This document shows, in pieces, positions 16,094-25,810 of a stretch of DNA of 64,000 nt. The stretch is taken from positions 175,481-239,480 of the forward strand of contig NZ_JANDMF010000003.1 of NCBI RefSeq assembly GCF_031626875.1. Direction: 5' to 3'. Within the stretch, counting starts at the first letter, position 1; each line of letters begins with the position of its first letter. The notes below the pieces were generated by a model that did not search any database, was not told where the DNA came from, and saw nothing but the letters and a program-made list of their open reading frames with translations. Made by a program: the position numbers and the translations under genes. The stretch comes from Clostridium sp031626875. Its GTDB lineage: Bacteria > Bacillota > Clostridia > Clostridiales > Clostridiaceae.

Positions 16094-18097
16094 TCATAAA
16101 ACCTCGTTAATTAACCCACGTCTATATGCCGTTAAAAGTAGCTTTAGATCATTAATTTGTTTTTTTAATTCAAATCCCACATCAGTATCTCCAACTCTTT
16201 TTCTTTCTAATTTCTTTTCCACAACCATAGTTGATGATAATATATCCGTTTCTTTTACTATAGAATCTTCTGTTGAAGCAAAAGGTTCATGTGACACTAA
16301 TTGAATACCGTAGGAATTATATATTAGAGTATATCCTGCAATACCTGTATCTCTTCTATAATCTTTAGCAAATCCACCATCTATAACCAGTAATTTGCCA
16401 TTTGCTTTTACTGGACTTTCACCTTTCATGTTTTTTACTGGCATATGACCATTAATTATCATAGAATCATTTCCATTAAGTCCAAACTCTCTAAATATCA
16501 TGTCACACATTTCTTCATCGTCTCTAAACCTATAGTATGAATTTTTAACTTCTTTGTGAGTTTTCTCATCTTTTATGAAATATCTTTCAAAAGTAGCCAT
16601 TTCTTCTTTCCCAAATAAGGATGAAACAGGACCTGTCCATAAATACCACATCATGTCCATTCCATATTGTTTCTTTGTTTCATCACTTTTATTAAAATAA
16701 CCTTCTCTAGCAAGAGATTCAAATCTTTCAAGAAGTACTCTTCCTCTATATTCTTTGCCATTAATTTTCATGCATTTAAAAGTTTTATCCTTATTTATTG
16801 GTATACAACCGTGAAATAGTAAATTAGAATTATATTTTAGATACATACTTCCTTTTGCAAATAAAAAAGTAATATGCCTTTGTAACTTTTCACTATTAAT
16901 AAAAGAAGATTGAAGTTTTTCCATTAATGTCTCTTCTTCCTCTGTAAGTTTATATGGATTAATTTTATCTAATGTTGGAAAGTGCTTATCTTTAAGTTCA
17001 TACACTTCATTTTTCAGCCTAATTGTACCATCTTCAAAATTAATTTTATCTAATAATAATCTATTTCCCATATTAAATTCTGGTCTTCTATTTATTATTT
17101 CATGTTCAAGCTTAAATTGAAGTATTGTTATAGCTTTATGCATTTTTGCTATTAACTGAACTTCATGGTTACTATAAATATCATCCCCATTTGTTTTAGG
17201 AATAAATTCTGTACATGGATCATTTTCATAATATCTTAGTGCAAAAGTTGCAAGTGGTAATAGATTAATCCCATAAATATCTTCAATTACATCTAAATTT
17301 GAATATCTTGCTGATATCCTTAAAACATTTGCTATAGATGGTCTAACCCCAGCAGCTGCCCCCATCCATAACATATCATGATTTCCCCATTGTATATCTA
17401 CAGAATGATAATTTATAAGTGTATCTAGAATTATATCTGGTCTTGGTCCTCTGTCATAAATATCTCCTAATATGTGTAGTCTATCTATAACTAATCTTTG
17501 TATAAGCTTTGAAAGTGCTATAATGAATTCACTTGCTCTACCTATATCAATAATAGTTGTAATAATTCTATCATAATAACCTTGCTTATCTACTTTATCC
17601 GCTTCTTCATGTAATAGTTCTTCTATAACATATCTAAAATCATCTGGTAAAGCTTTTCTAACTTTAGATCTTGTGTACTTTGAAGAAACATTTCTACAAA
17701 GTTCTATTAACCTGTATAAAGTTATCTTATACCAATCTTTTATATTCTTTTCTTCTTTTGAAATTAACTCTAACTTTTGTTCTGGATAATATACTAAAGT
17801 AGCTAATTTCTTTTTTTCACTATCCATTAAAGTATTTCCAAAAATCATATCAATTTTTCTCTTGACTACTCCAGAACCATTTTTTAATACATGAATAAAT
17901 GGTTCATATTCCCCATGGATATCAGTTAAAAAATGCTCTGTTCCCTTTGGTAAATTTAAGATTGCTTCTAAATTTATGATTTCTGTAGATGCTGATGCAA
18001 TGGTTGGATATTGTCTAGATAATAACTTTAAATATTCTTCTTTAGATATAGCTTTTTCTAATATATTTTCATCACTTAAATCGTCATATGTCTCCAT
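16094..18097 (-). CDS. fbp: Fructose-1,6-bisphosphatase, class III
   Basis: 667 residues, the usual size of the Firmicutes class III enzyme, which removes the 1-phosphate of fructose-1,6-bisphosphate in gluconeogenesis. Metallophosphoesterase motifs are visible: FLTDIHGEYEPF (about residue 57), GDIYDRGPRPD and WGNHDMLWMG (about 240), with NGHMPVK near the C-terminus. It starts at ATG with a GAGGTG ribosome site and is monocistronic between a terminator and a divergent nitroreductase. No regulatory element was recognised in the 260-base divergent gap, which is otherwise plain AT-rich sequence. Confidence 0.96.
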   Translation of the reverse strand: METYDDLSDENILEKAISKEEYLKLLSRQYPTIASASTEIINLEAILNLPKGTEHFLTDIHGEYEPFIHVLKNGSGVVKRKIDMIFGNTLMDSEKKKLATLVYYPEQKLELISKEEKNIKDWYKITLYRLIELCRNVSSKYTRSKVRKALPDDFRYVIEELLHEEADKVDKQGYYDRIITTIIDIGRASEFIIALSKLIQRLVIDRLHILGDIYDRGPRPDIILDTLINYHSVDIQWGNHDMLWMGAAAGVRPSIANVLRISARYSNLDVIEDIYGINLLPLATFALRYYENDPCTEFIPKTNGDDIYSNHEVQLIAKMHKAITILQFKLEHEIINRRPEFNMGNRLLLDKINFEDGTIRLKNEVYELKDKHFPTLDKINPYKLTEEEETLMEKLQSSFINSEKLQRHITFLFAKGSMYLKYNSNLLFHGCIPINKDKTFKCMKINGKEYRGRVLLERFESLAREGYFNKSDETKKQYGMDMMWYLWTGPVSSLFGKEEMATFERYFIKDEKTHKEVKNSYYRFRDDEEMCDMIFREFGLNGNDSMIINGHMPVKNMKGESPVKANGKLLVIDGGFAKDYRRDTGIAGYTLIYNSYGIQLVSHEPFASTEDSIVKETDILSSTMVVEKKLERKRVGDTDVGFELKKQINDLKLLLTAYRRGLINEVL

Positions 18098-18363
18098 ACT
18101 TTTACACCTCTATTATATTACTTTTAATTAAAAGATTTTTATAAACAAACTCTATTTCCGATTATTTTATTTTATCATACATTTCATATAAAATAATATT
18201 TTTATAAGATTAGATTATTTAAAACTGTTTCAAATATTCAGGAAATTCATTTTCTCTTTAACTAGTATACTAGTTAAAAGTTAATATAGTATTATTTATT
18301 TCTTAAATTTGTTATGGTAAAATTAACATAATTATAAATAAATATTATAAGGAGAGTGTGAGT

Positions 18364-18885
18364 ATGAATCAAATATTAAATAATATTCTAACTAGAAAAA
18401 GTACACGTACTTTTAAAGAAGAACAAATATCAACTAAAGATTTAAACATAATATTAAAAGCTGGAATTCATGCACCTAGTGGTATGAATAAACAGAGTTG
18501 GCAGTTTACAGTAGTGCAAAACAAAGAAAAAATTCAAGCTTTATCTAAAGTTATTAGAGAAGCTTTGGGGAAAGATGAAAATTACAACATGTATAATCCG
18601 CCAACAATAATTTTATTATCTAATGATAAGGATAACAATAATGGATTAGCTGATTGTTCTTGTGCACTTGAAAATATATTCTTGATGTCTAATGCTTTAG
18701 GTATCGGTTCTTGCTGGATTAACCAATTAAAAACTATATGTGATGTAGCAGAAGTTCGTTCATTACTTTCAAGTTTTGAAATCCCTGAAAATCATATAGT
18801 TTGGGGAATAGCTGCTTTAGGCTATGCAGCTGCTGAAACTAAGGCACATTCTAGAAATGAAAATGTAATTAAATATGTAAAATAA
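18364..18885 (+). CDS. Nitroreductase family protein
   Basis: A 173-residue FMN-binding oxidoreductase. RKSTRTFKEE near the N-terminus, APSGMNKQSWQFTV (about residue 40) and the GIGSCWINQ block are the flavin-contacting motifs of the family. I chose the ATG at 18364, nine bases after AAGGAG; a GTG at 18358 lies too close to the ribosome site. It probably acts in the cytoplasm as an NAD(P)H-dependent reductase of nitro compounds or quinones; the true substrate is not inferable. It forms a single-gene unit ended by a hairpin at 18912. Confidence 0.9.
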   Translation: MNQILNNILTRKSTRTFKEEQISTKDLNIILKAGIHAPSGMNKQSWQFTVVQNKEKIQALSKVIREALGKDENYNMYNPPTIILLSNDKDNNNGLADCSCALENIFLMSNALGIGSCWINQLKTICDVAEVRSLLSSFEIPENHIVWGIAALGYAAAETKAHSRNENVIKYVK

Positions 18886-18911
18886 CAAATTTAATATTAA
18901 TGTAAATAATT

Positions 18912-18941
18912 AAAAGCTCAAGATATAACTTTTGAGCTTTT
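18912..18941. terminator. Bidirectional terminator
   Basis: The perfect 10-bp stem AAAAGCTCAA / TTGAGCTTTT lies between the convergent nitroreductase and acetyltransferase genes. Confidence 0.8.
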
Positions 18942-18952
18942 AATTATTTATA

Positions 18953-19729
18953 CTATAAAGAAAATATAAGTTGTGTTTTTTCTCCTACTTTCTTAAATCC
19001 ACATTTCTTATAAATTTCCTTTGCCTTTCCCTTACTTTCAGTAATTACATATACAACATCTATCCTATCATCATATGAACTTTTTAAAATTTTAAATAGT
19101 ATACTTTTTCCAACACCTTGTTTTTGATACATGCTAAGAACACCAAAATCTTCTATTTTAGCTGTTTTTTTATTTATTAATAATTCACATGATCCAACCG
19201 GGTTCTCTCCAATATGAGAAATAAAAGCTGATAATTTATTACTATTATCTTTGTATATGTTAACTTTTCTTCCTATCCTTCTCTTTGCATAATTTTTACC
19301 AACTAATGGTGCATAATCTAAAATATTAATAGTAATAAGATCATCAAAATCTTCTTTTGTTATAACTTTTTTTACTAAACAATCTTCTCTATATTTTATT
19401 TTTCCGTAGTTCTTTGTTTCTATACTCATATAGTCTAATTTATCTATTCTAGAAGGCCATACACTTAATCTTTTAATCGCTTCTTTTGAGATATTACCAT
19501 GAAATTCAAAAAGTAAAAATTCCTTCTCTTCTTTTATTTTTCTATCTATTTCTTTATTAATAATTTCAACTACAATATTTTCATCAACGTTTTCATTTAA
19601 AAGGGTTAAGTTATTTGCATATGAATCTTGAAATTTCTCATCCCAAAATCTTATGATACTTTTATCTTTTTTCTCTTTTGAAAAACATCGTATATATTCT
19701 ATTTCTGTTTCTTTTAATAAATTAATCAT
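18953..19729 (-). CDS. GNAT family N-acetyltransferase with extra N-terminal region
   Basis: 258 residues from the ATG at 19729, eight bases after a GGGAG ribosome site; the in-frame ATG at 19744 has none. The C-terminal half is a GNAT fold: NPVGSCELLI strand, then the acetyl-CoA loop YQKQGVGKSILFK, and the CGFKKVGE end motif. The first 125 residues are charged and not recognised; they may be a second, degenerate GNAT unit. The acceptor substrate is unknown. Confidence 0.85.
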   Translation of the reverse strand: MINLLKETEIEYIRCFSKEKKDKSIIRFWDEKFQDSYANNLTLLNENVDENIVVEIINKEIDRKIKEEKEFLLFEFHGNISKEAIKRLSVWPSRIDKLDYMSIETKNYGKIKYREDCLVKKVITKEDFDDLITINILDYAPLVGKNYAKRRIGRKVNIYKDNSNKLSAFISHIGENPVGSCELLINKKTAKIEDFGVLSMYQKQGVGKSILFKILKSSYDDRIDVVYVITESKGKAKEIYKKCGFKKVGEKTQLIFSL

Positions 19730-19854
19730 CTGTTTAGCTCCCATAATACTTTATTATTTATCCACAAAATATTTTAACATAAATTTAGTTAAAATTGTTT
19801 AAAATGAATTTCATCATTTCAAATATAATTAAGAAAAATATGAATTAATATTAT

Positions 19855-19883
19855 TTAGCATTATTGTAATATAATGTTATAAT
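19855..19883 (+). promoter_or_regulatory. Promoter of abfA
   Basis: TTAGCA (19855-19860) and TATAAT (19878-19883) are 17 bases apart, about 58 bases before the abfA start. Confidence 0.55.
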
Positions 19884-19941
19884 ATATTTGTGAAAGAAAA
19901 TTTATCCAATTAAAATCAATTATATTTAAGGAGGTCTCTAA

Positions 19942-21420
19942 ATGAAAAAGCTTGATATGATTATTAATACAAAAGCAAAAAAAAGTATGATACATAAAGA
20001 AATTTATGGTCACTTTTCAGAGCATCTTGGAAGATGTATTTACAATGGCATATATGTAGGTAAAGATTCCCCTATCCCTAATACAAATGGTATGAGAAAT
20101 GACGTTGTAAATGCCTTAAAAGGAATTAAAATTCCTGTACTCCGTTGGCCTGGTGGATGTTTTGCTGATGAATATCACTGGAAAGATGGTATTGGCCCTA
20201 AAGAAAACAGAAAAAAAATGGTTAATACAAATTGGGGCGGAGTAGTTGAAGATAATAGTTTTGGTACCCACGAATTTTTTGAATTATGCTCCCAACTTGG
20301 CTCAGACCCATATATATGTGGTAATTTAGGAAGTGGTACAATTCAAGAAATGTCTGAATGGATAGAATATATGACCTTTGACGGAATTTCTCCTATGTCT
20401 GAGGAAAGAAAGAAAAATGGTCATGAATCTCCTTGGAAACTAAAATATTTTGGAGTTGGCAATGAAAACTGGGGCTGTGGTGGAAATATGCGCCCTGAAT
20501 ATTATGCTGATGAATATAGACGCTATCAAAGCTATTGTAAAAATTATGGAGACAATAAACTATTTAAAATAGCATGTGGCCCTAATGGTCCTGACTATAA
20601 CTGGACTGATAAGTTTATGTCACTAGCTAATAAATATTGTAATGCTATTAGTTTACATTACTATACTGTTCCAGGAAATTGGAGCAAAAAAGGTAGTGCA
20701 ACTGAATTTGATGAAGATGAATATTATTCAACTCTTAAAAAGACTTATACCATGAAAGAATTAATAGAAAACCATACTTCAATTATGAACAAATATGATC
20801 CAGATAAAAAAGTTGGACTTGTTGTGGATGAATGGGGAACTTGGTATGACGTGGAAAAAGGTACAACCCCTGCATTTTTATATCAACAAAATACTATGCG
20901 AGATGCTTTAGTAGCTTCAATTAATTTAAATATTTTCAATGAACATTCTGATAGAGTTGTTATGGCTAATATAGCTCAAGTTGTTAATGTATTACAGTCT
21001 GTTATTCTTACTGAAGGTGATAAAATGATTAAAACTCCTACTTATCATGTTTTTGATATGTATAAACATCACCAAGATAGCACCTTAATTGATAGTTTTA
21101 TTGAAAATGTAGAAATTGCAGGCGAAAATTATAACTTGCCAAGTATATCTAAATCTGTATCCATCGATAAGGATAATAAACTTCATTTAACTTTATCTAA
21201 CTGTTCATTATCTGAGGATTTTACAATTAATATTGATTTAATTGATTTTCATTTCAGCAAAGTTAATGGAAAGTTACTTTCTCAAAAAATGACAGCTCAC
21301 AATACCTTTGAAAAACCAAACACTGTTTGTCCTACTAAATTTAAAGAATATAACATTACAGATAAAGGTATTAAATTTATCATCCCTAAATGTAGTATTA
21401 TATCTTTAACTCTTGAGTAA
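19942..21420 (+). CDS. abfA: Alpha-L-arabinofuranosidase, GH51
   Basis: 492 residues, the usual size of intracellular GH51 enzymes, with no signal peptide. The acid/base Glu is in GVGNENWGCGG and the nucleophile Glu in VDEWGTWYD; HFSEHLGRCIYNGI near the N-terminus is also family-typical. It removes alpha-L-arabinofuranosyl residues from imported arabino-oligosaccharides, complementing the pectate lyases nearby. A strong GGAGGT ribosome site precedes the ATG. The following small gene begins two bases after its stop. Confidence 0.96.
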   Translation: MKKLDMIINTKAKKSMIHKEIYGHFSEHLGRCIYNGIYVGKDSPIPNTNGMRNDVVNALKGIKIPVLRWPGGCFADEYHWKDGIGPKENRKKMVNTNWGGVVEDNSFGTHEFFELCSQLGSDPYICGNLGSGTIQEMSEWIEYMTFDGISPMSEERKKNGHESPWKLKYFGVGNENWGCGGNMRPEYYADEYRRYQSYCKNYGDNKLFKIACGPNGPDYNWTDKFMSLANKYCNAISLHYYTVPGNWSKKGSATEFDEDEYYSTLKKTYTMKELIENHTSIMNKYDPDKKVGLVVDEWGTWYDVEKGTTPAFLYQQNTMRDALVASINLNIFNEHSDRVVMANIAQVVNVLQSVILTEGDKMIKTPTYHVFDMYKHHQDSTLIDSFIENVEIAGENYNLPSISKSVSIDKDNKLHLTLSNCSLSEDFTINIDLIDFHFSKVNGKLLSQKMTAHNTFEKPNTVCPTKFKEYNITDKGIKFIIPKCSIISLTLE

Positions 21421-21421
21421 T

Positions 21422-21673
21422 ATGGATAGTTCTTGTAAACGTTGTCTAATTCAAGACAGCATAAATAATAAATATTATAAAACTGTTTTAGAGTATATTA
21501 ATTCTTTAGATGCATCCATAAAAACTGATGATACTACTTATAAATTAAGGCTTTCTTTGTGCAAAGAATGTGATTTTCTCATTAATGGTATTTGTAATCA
21601 ATGTGGTTGTTTTGTTGAAATCAGAGCTTGTAAAAAGGATAATTATTGTCCCAATATAAATTCAAAATGGTAA
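21422..21673 (+). CDS. Small Cys-rich DUF6171-like protein
   Basis: 83 residues, starting at an ATG two bases after the abfA stop codon, so translation is probably coupled. It holds paired cysteines near the start (CKRC) and a C-terminal group (LCKECDFLINGIC, CGCF, C, C) that suggests one or two zinc ribbons. This spacing matches small DUF6171-type proteins of Clostridia. No function is known; it ends in a strong terminator. An in-frame TTG at 21413 is a less likely start. Confidence 0.75.
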   Translation: MDSSCKRCLIQDSINNKYYKTVLEYINSLDASIKTDDTTYKLRLSLCKECDFLINGICNQCGCFVEIRACKKDNYCPNINSKW

Positions 21674-21715
21674 AAAAGGTACTGTGTCAAAAATCTTTTG
21701 ACACAGTACCTTTTT
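21673..21715. terminator. Strong bidirectional terminator
   Basis: A perfect 20-bp stem beginning AAAAAGGTACTGTGTC, with a 3-base loop, lies between the convergent DUF6171-like and dockerin-protein genes. Confidence 0.92.
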
Positions 21716-21721
21716 AAATAC

Positions 21722-24700
21722 TTAATTAATTTTTTTACTTATCATAACTATATCATATATATCTACTACTCCATCATAGTTTAAATCACTAGTACTTTTC
21801 CAATCTTTATCCTTATAGGTAACATTATAACTACTTGATATTATTGCTAAATCCACTAAGTCAACTTTTCCATCTTTATTTAAATCTTCATTTGTAAATT
21901 TGCTATCAAATCCCATAGCTTCATACTGAACATCTACATTAATTTCTGCTGTATCAGTATTATATATTATTATAGTTTCATTTGGATCTAACTTTACATT
22001 TCTAGTATTACTTAAACTAATATATGTTTCTTTATTCATATTACTATCAAATATACTAGCATTATAGGAATTATCATCACTTCCACATGTTGTTAGATAA
22101 ATTGTGTGATTGTAGTTATTTTTCACAACAAACTTATCCCCTTTATAAATTTTTTTACTATAGTAAAGATTGTTTGTTTCCTTAATTATATCTTTTAATT
22201 CATATGGAATATATAAAGTTAAACTATCTCCCTGAGCAATATTTATCTTTTCAGTTTTTCCTAAAAATGCATGCATTAATCCATAGGTATTAGCTGTATA
22301 TTTATCTACTTCACCTGTACCATATGTCCTTAAATAATTATATTTACTAGCATTTGATGCACTTGTATTATATATGGGCACATCTATAGCTGATAAGTTA
22401 TTATTTGTTATTTCATAAGACTTATCTTTTTCTAAATTAAATTGATAAAACACTGGGATAGAGACTTCTTTAAATCTGCTTGCATACTCATATGGTATAT
22501 AAATCTTAAGTCCTTTTCCTTTGTTTGTGCTAATTCTTTTCTTAGTATATGAACTAACATTATTATTTTCTGAAATATCTCTTTGAACATCTGTTATTTT
22601 ATTAGTATTATCAAATGATAAGCAATCATAAGTTGATTTACTATATGTTGAATTGTAAGTTGTATCCTTAATTAATGATAAAAATGTTTTTGAATTATTT
22701 ATATTATCAATTTCATAGTTTTTTGATTCACCTAAATTTTGTTCATAAAAAACAGGATTACCTATAATTTTTGTTTCTATTTCTTTTTTATTAGGTAAAT
22801 AAACAAATATGGTTTGATTGTCACATGAACTTAATCTTTTTATATTTTTTGAATCAATAGAGAATGTCCCATCTTGATCTCTTGTAATTTTTGAAATATT
22901 ACCATTGGAATCATAATCTATATGATTATATAAAGTGTTATAATCACTTGTATTTAAAATTTTTAACTGTTCTTCTAATCCATTTTTAATTTCCAAACTA
23001 GCATTTTGGGTTATAGTCATTTTATTAAATGCTTTTTGATCAGCTTCTTTAACTAAATCTTTATATTCATACGCTATATATAATGTGACTGCACCTTTAT
23101 ATAAATCTACTATTGTATCATGTTGATTTTCAACTGTTAGAAGACTATCAAAATTAATAGCTTGTGCTGATATTTTTCCTGATAAATCATAATCAATGTA
23201 AGCAAAATTATTATTGTAATTACTATCATTTAGTATTTTAACTGGGATATTTGTATTATTGTTTATTTCAATACTTTTATCTTTTGTCAAAGTATAAGCT
23301 GAAAAAGCTGGTTTGTCTGTTTTTTGTATTGTATTTCTATATTCATATGGAAGATAAAAAGTTATTGGACTTCCTTTTTCTAAGCTTATTCTTCTTTTAT
23401 ACCCAAATGCCATAGAAAAATCACCATATTTTTCTATGGATTGATTACTTATTTCTCCTGCCGAATTATAATCTACATATTCATATTTATTTGAATACGA
23501 ATTATCAGTATATATGGTAAAATCCTTCCCTGTTGGATTTAAACTGCTTATATTATTTATTTCATAGTTTAAATTATTTGAAATAGTAAATCTATAGACT
23601 GCTGGATCTGCAACTTCTCTAAATTCAATTTCAGATGGCATAGCAATAGCACAATTATACCCTGAACTTAAAGTAACCCTAGTTTTATGTCCTTTTTCTA
23701 AATATAGAGAAGACATCTCATCTATTTCAGATTTTGAAACATTCCCTTGCACATCATAATCAACAAAATCATATTTATTCCCACTAGAACTACTTGCATT
23801 TGTTAATATTTTTGTCTTCCCATTTGTAGGATTAGTCAGTTCATATCCTTTGTTTAAAGAAATAGTTCTTACAGTTATAGCAGGAGTATCAACTTCCTTT
23901 ATCATATCTTTATTTTCATATGGTATGTAAATTCTTAAAAAATTACTTGTATCTGAAGGCTTTACTGTAATTTTTTTTAAATATCCACTATTTATATCTA
24001 TTTTTGATTCAGAACTATTTGTATATAAAGAATCTACATTGCTACCTTTATCATAATAAACATAATCATACTTAACATTACTATTAGGGTCCTTTGCTAT
24101 AGTAATCCTTCTATTTGTATTATTTGTTAATTCATATCCTTTATCTTTTTCCATTGTATATTCATAAAATACTGGTGTAAATGAATCTTTTTGATTTAGT
24201 AAATTGTAATAGTCATCTGCAATCTGCAAATTAACATCAGTATCACTTCCAGCAGAAAATTTTATAGTGTGATTAGTTGATACATTAATATCATAATGAT
24301 AATTATGATTTAATGAATAAATTTCACCATTATATGAATAATCAATATAATCCACTCCAGGTTTAACTCCACCTACCGTAGTATTTACCCCAAACTTTAT
24401 AGTGATAGTTTTTTGTGTTGTATTTATTAACTCAACTGTTTTTCCTTTACTTAAAGTAAAATTAGTATATCCAACTGCTGTTCCCTCTTGTAATTGAGCA
24501 ACTTTATTTTCTTTCGTTTCCTTCTTGGGAATATTTAATTCCTTTGTTTCTAAGTTTTTAGTTATTTTATTTTCATTAATTTTATCATTTGGTAGCTTGT
24601 CCGTTTTTTCCTTATTAGAATCCCTAATTTCTTCTTTTTTTTCATCCTTAGATTCTGTTTTAGTTTCAGTTTTTGCTTCAGCTTTTATTCCAGTACAAAT

Positions 24701-24751
24701 TCCTGTAAAGGCAAAAGTTAAAACACAAAACAAAGCTACAATTTTTTTCAT
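21722..24751 (-). CDS. Large secreted nine-repeat protein with C-terminal type I dockerin
   Basis: 1009 residues. A signal peptide is followed by a Lys/Glu-rich low-complexity stretch (about 28-85). Then come about nine diverged repeats of 85-105 residues, each with a Y/I-E-I/L-x-N motif (YELTNNTN, YELTNPTN, YEINNISS, IEINNNTN, YEITNNNL), a YDYVYYD/YVDYN element and usually a YIPYE segment. The last 60 residues form two calcium-binding dockerin half-repeats (DLNKDGKVDLVDLAII and DLNYDGVVDIYDIVMI). Dockerins bind cohesins on scaffoldins or cell surfaces. No cohesin and no catalytic domain is visible; the repeats may be beta-sandwich binding or spacer modules. Monocistronic. Confidence 0.85.
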   Translation of the reverse strand: MKKIVALFCVLTFAFTGICTGIKAEAKTETKTESKDEKKEEIRDSNKEKTDKLPNDKINENKITKNLETKELNIPKKETKENKVAQLQEGTAVGYTNFTLSKGKTVELINTTQKTITIKFGVNTTVGGVKPGVDYIDYSYNGEIYSLNHNYHYDINVSTNHTIKFSAGSDTDVNLQIADDYYNLLNQKDSFTPVFYEYTMEKDKGYELTNNTNRRITIAKDPNSNVKYDYVYYDKGSNVDSLYTNSSESKIDINSGYLKKITVKPSDTSNFLRIYIPYENKDMIKEVDTPAITVRTISLNKGYELTNPTNGKTKILTNASSSSGNKYDFVDYDVQGNVSKSEIDEMSSLYLEKGHKTRVTLSSGYNCAIAMPSEIEFREVADPAVYRFTISNNLNYEINNISSLNPTGKDFTIYTDNSYSNKYEYVDYNSAGEISNQSIEKYGDFSMAFGYKRRISLEKGSPITFYLPYEYRNTIQKTDKPAFSAYTLTKDKSIEINNNTNIPVKILNDSNYNNNFAYIDYDLSGKISAQAINFDSLLTVENQHDTIVDLYKGAVTLYIAYEYKDLVKEADQKAFNKMTITQNASLEIKNGLEEQLKILNTSDYNTLYNHIDYDSNGNISKITRDQDGTFSIDSKNIKRLSSCDNQTIFVYLPNKKEIETKIIGNPVFYEQNLGESKNYEIDNINNSKTFLSLIKDTTYNSTYSKSTYDCLSFDNTNKITDVQRDISENNNVSSYTKKRISTNKGKGLKIYIPYEYASRFKEVSIPVFYQFNLEKDKSYEITNNNLSAIDVPIYNTSASNASKYNYLRTYGTGEVDKYTANTYGLMHAFLGKTEKINIAQGDSLTLYIPYELKDIIKETNNLYYSKKIYKGDKFVVKNNYNHTIYLTTCGSDDNSYNASIFDSNMNKETYISLSNTRNVKLDPNETIIIYNTDTAEINVDVQYEAMGFDSKFTNEDLNKDGKVDLVDLAIISSSYNVTYKDKDWKSTSDLNYDGVVDIYDIVMISKKIN

Positions 24752-24824
24752 AGTTTCCCCCTATTCTTGATAAAAAAATATATATACATGGTTAATTATA
24801 CCATAAATGATTATATCAAACAAA

Positions 24825-24848
24825 AAAGCACTCATTTCTGAATGCTTT
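24825..24848 (-). terminator. Terminator after the glyoxalase gene
   Basis: On the minus strand AAAGCATTCA / TGAGTGCTTT (GAAA loop) is followed by TTTTTT, 14 bases after the stop codon. Confidence 0.75.
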
Positions 24849-24861
24849 CTTATTTGATATA

Positions 24862-25242
24862 TTAACACCTAATAACTTCAACTTTATATCCATCTGGATC
24901 TGTTACAAAATAGTAATGAGGAGCTTCTCCTGGTAGTCCTTTTAAATCTGTAACTTCATATCCTAAAGATATGTGCTTTTCTCTAAATTCCTCCAAGTTT
25001 TCTACCCCAATTGCTGTGTGGCTAAAACCATTTCCTAATTCATATGGTTTTTCAACATCATAATTATAAGTAAGTTCAACTTCATATCCACCCTTTTCAT
25101 TTGATAGATATACTAATGTAAATTTATTATCTGGAAAATCTTTTCTCCTTGTTTCTATAAGTTCTAATGCTTCCTTGTAAAACTTTAATGATTTTTCTAA
25201 ATCTTTTACCCTAATGCAGGTATGTAACATCTTTACTGACAT
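24862..25242 (-). CDS. gloA: Lactoylglutathione lyase / glyoxalase I family protein
   Basis: 126 residues from the ATG at 25242, preceded by AAGGAGA; a longer open frame to 25314 lacks a ribosome site. The VOC fold is clear: MLHTCIRVKDLEKSLKFY at the start, VELTYNYD, GFSHTAIGVEN and YFVTDPDGYKVEVI at the end. The His, Glu, His, Glu metal ligands are at the expected places. It isomerises the hemithioacetal of methylglyoxal and a thiol; Clostridium mostly lacks glutathione, so the thiol is uncertain. It probably shares an mRNA with the DUF1284 gene 16 bases upstream. Confidence 0.9.
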   Translation of the reverse strand: MSVKMLHTCIRVKDLEKSLKFYKEALELIETRRKDFPDNKFTLVYLSNEKGGYEVELTYNYDVEKPYELGNGFSHTAIGVENLEEFREKHISLGYEVTDLKGLPGEAPHYYFVTDPDGYKVEVIRC

Positions 25243-25258
25243 TTTATTTTCTCCTTCC

Positions 25259-25636
25259 TTATAATGCACAAACTTTATTTTTATGCCAATCACAATCTTT
25301 GCATATTTTTTCAAACTTTTCTTTTGAAAAATTCTTGTATATATATCTTTTAATATAAGAAAATTTGTAACTATTATCTATTTTAAGTCCATATTCCTTT
25401 AAGGTCAATTCATCTAAATCTTTAATCTTGTTATTAGTTTTGCATATTTGCTCTTTAAGCTTGTTTGGACAATTTTCACATATATCATCACAGTGATTTA
25501 TTAATTTAATCTCTATATTATCATCTTCTTTTAATAAATTTACTATATTGTCCATGCCTTTTACAAACTCTTTACTATATCCAAGTCCTCTATAAAAGTA
25601 GATACAGTTAATATGATGAGGTCTAATCTTTAACAT
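25259..25636 (-). CDS. DUF1284 domain protein
   Basis: 125 residues. The opening LKIRPHHINCIYFYRGLGYS and the following FVKGMDNI are diagnostic of DUF1284. Cysteine pairs (CDDICENC and CKDCDWHKNKVC) suggest an iron-sulfur or zinc site. The function is unknown; in Clostridia these proteins are often encoded alone or near redox enzymes. Here it precedes a glyoxalase on the same strand with a 16-base gap. Confidence 0.85.
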   Translation of the reverse strand: MLKIRPHHINCIYFYRGLGYSKEFVKGMDNIVNLLKEDDNIEIKLINHCDDICENCPNKLKEQICKTNNKIKDLDELTLKEYGLKIDNSYKFSYIKRYIYKNFSKEKFEKICKDCDWHKNKVCAL

Positions 25637-25788
25637 AGCTTTTTAACTCCTCTTATACTCCCTTTTATTCAAAGTATAGAAACAATACCATTCATTGTCA
25701 AGTTATAAATCGCAAGGATTTTTGCTATATTATTTCTAGTTCAGTCACCAATTGTCGTAAAAATAAATACTATATAGCAGAGTATAAG

Positions 25789-25800
25789 CAATACGTATTG
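25789..25800. promoter_or_regulatory. Palindrome before the Met-rich gene
   Basis: CAATACGTATTG is a perfect 12-bp palindrome that abuts the AGGTG ribosome site of the next gene, so it could be an operator or an RNA element that masks translation. Confidence 0.3.
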
Positions 25801-25810
25801 AGGTGAAAAA

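Noticed and set aside
24862..25314. Longer glyoxalase start at 25314
   Set aside because: The additional 24 residues have no ribosome site and overlap the end of the DUF1284 gene, whereas AAGGAGA precedes the ATG at 25242.
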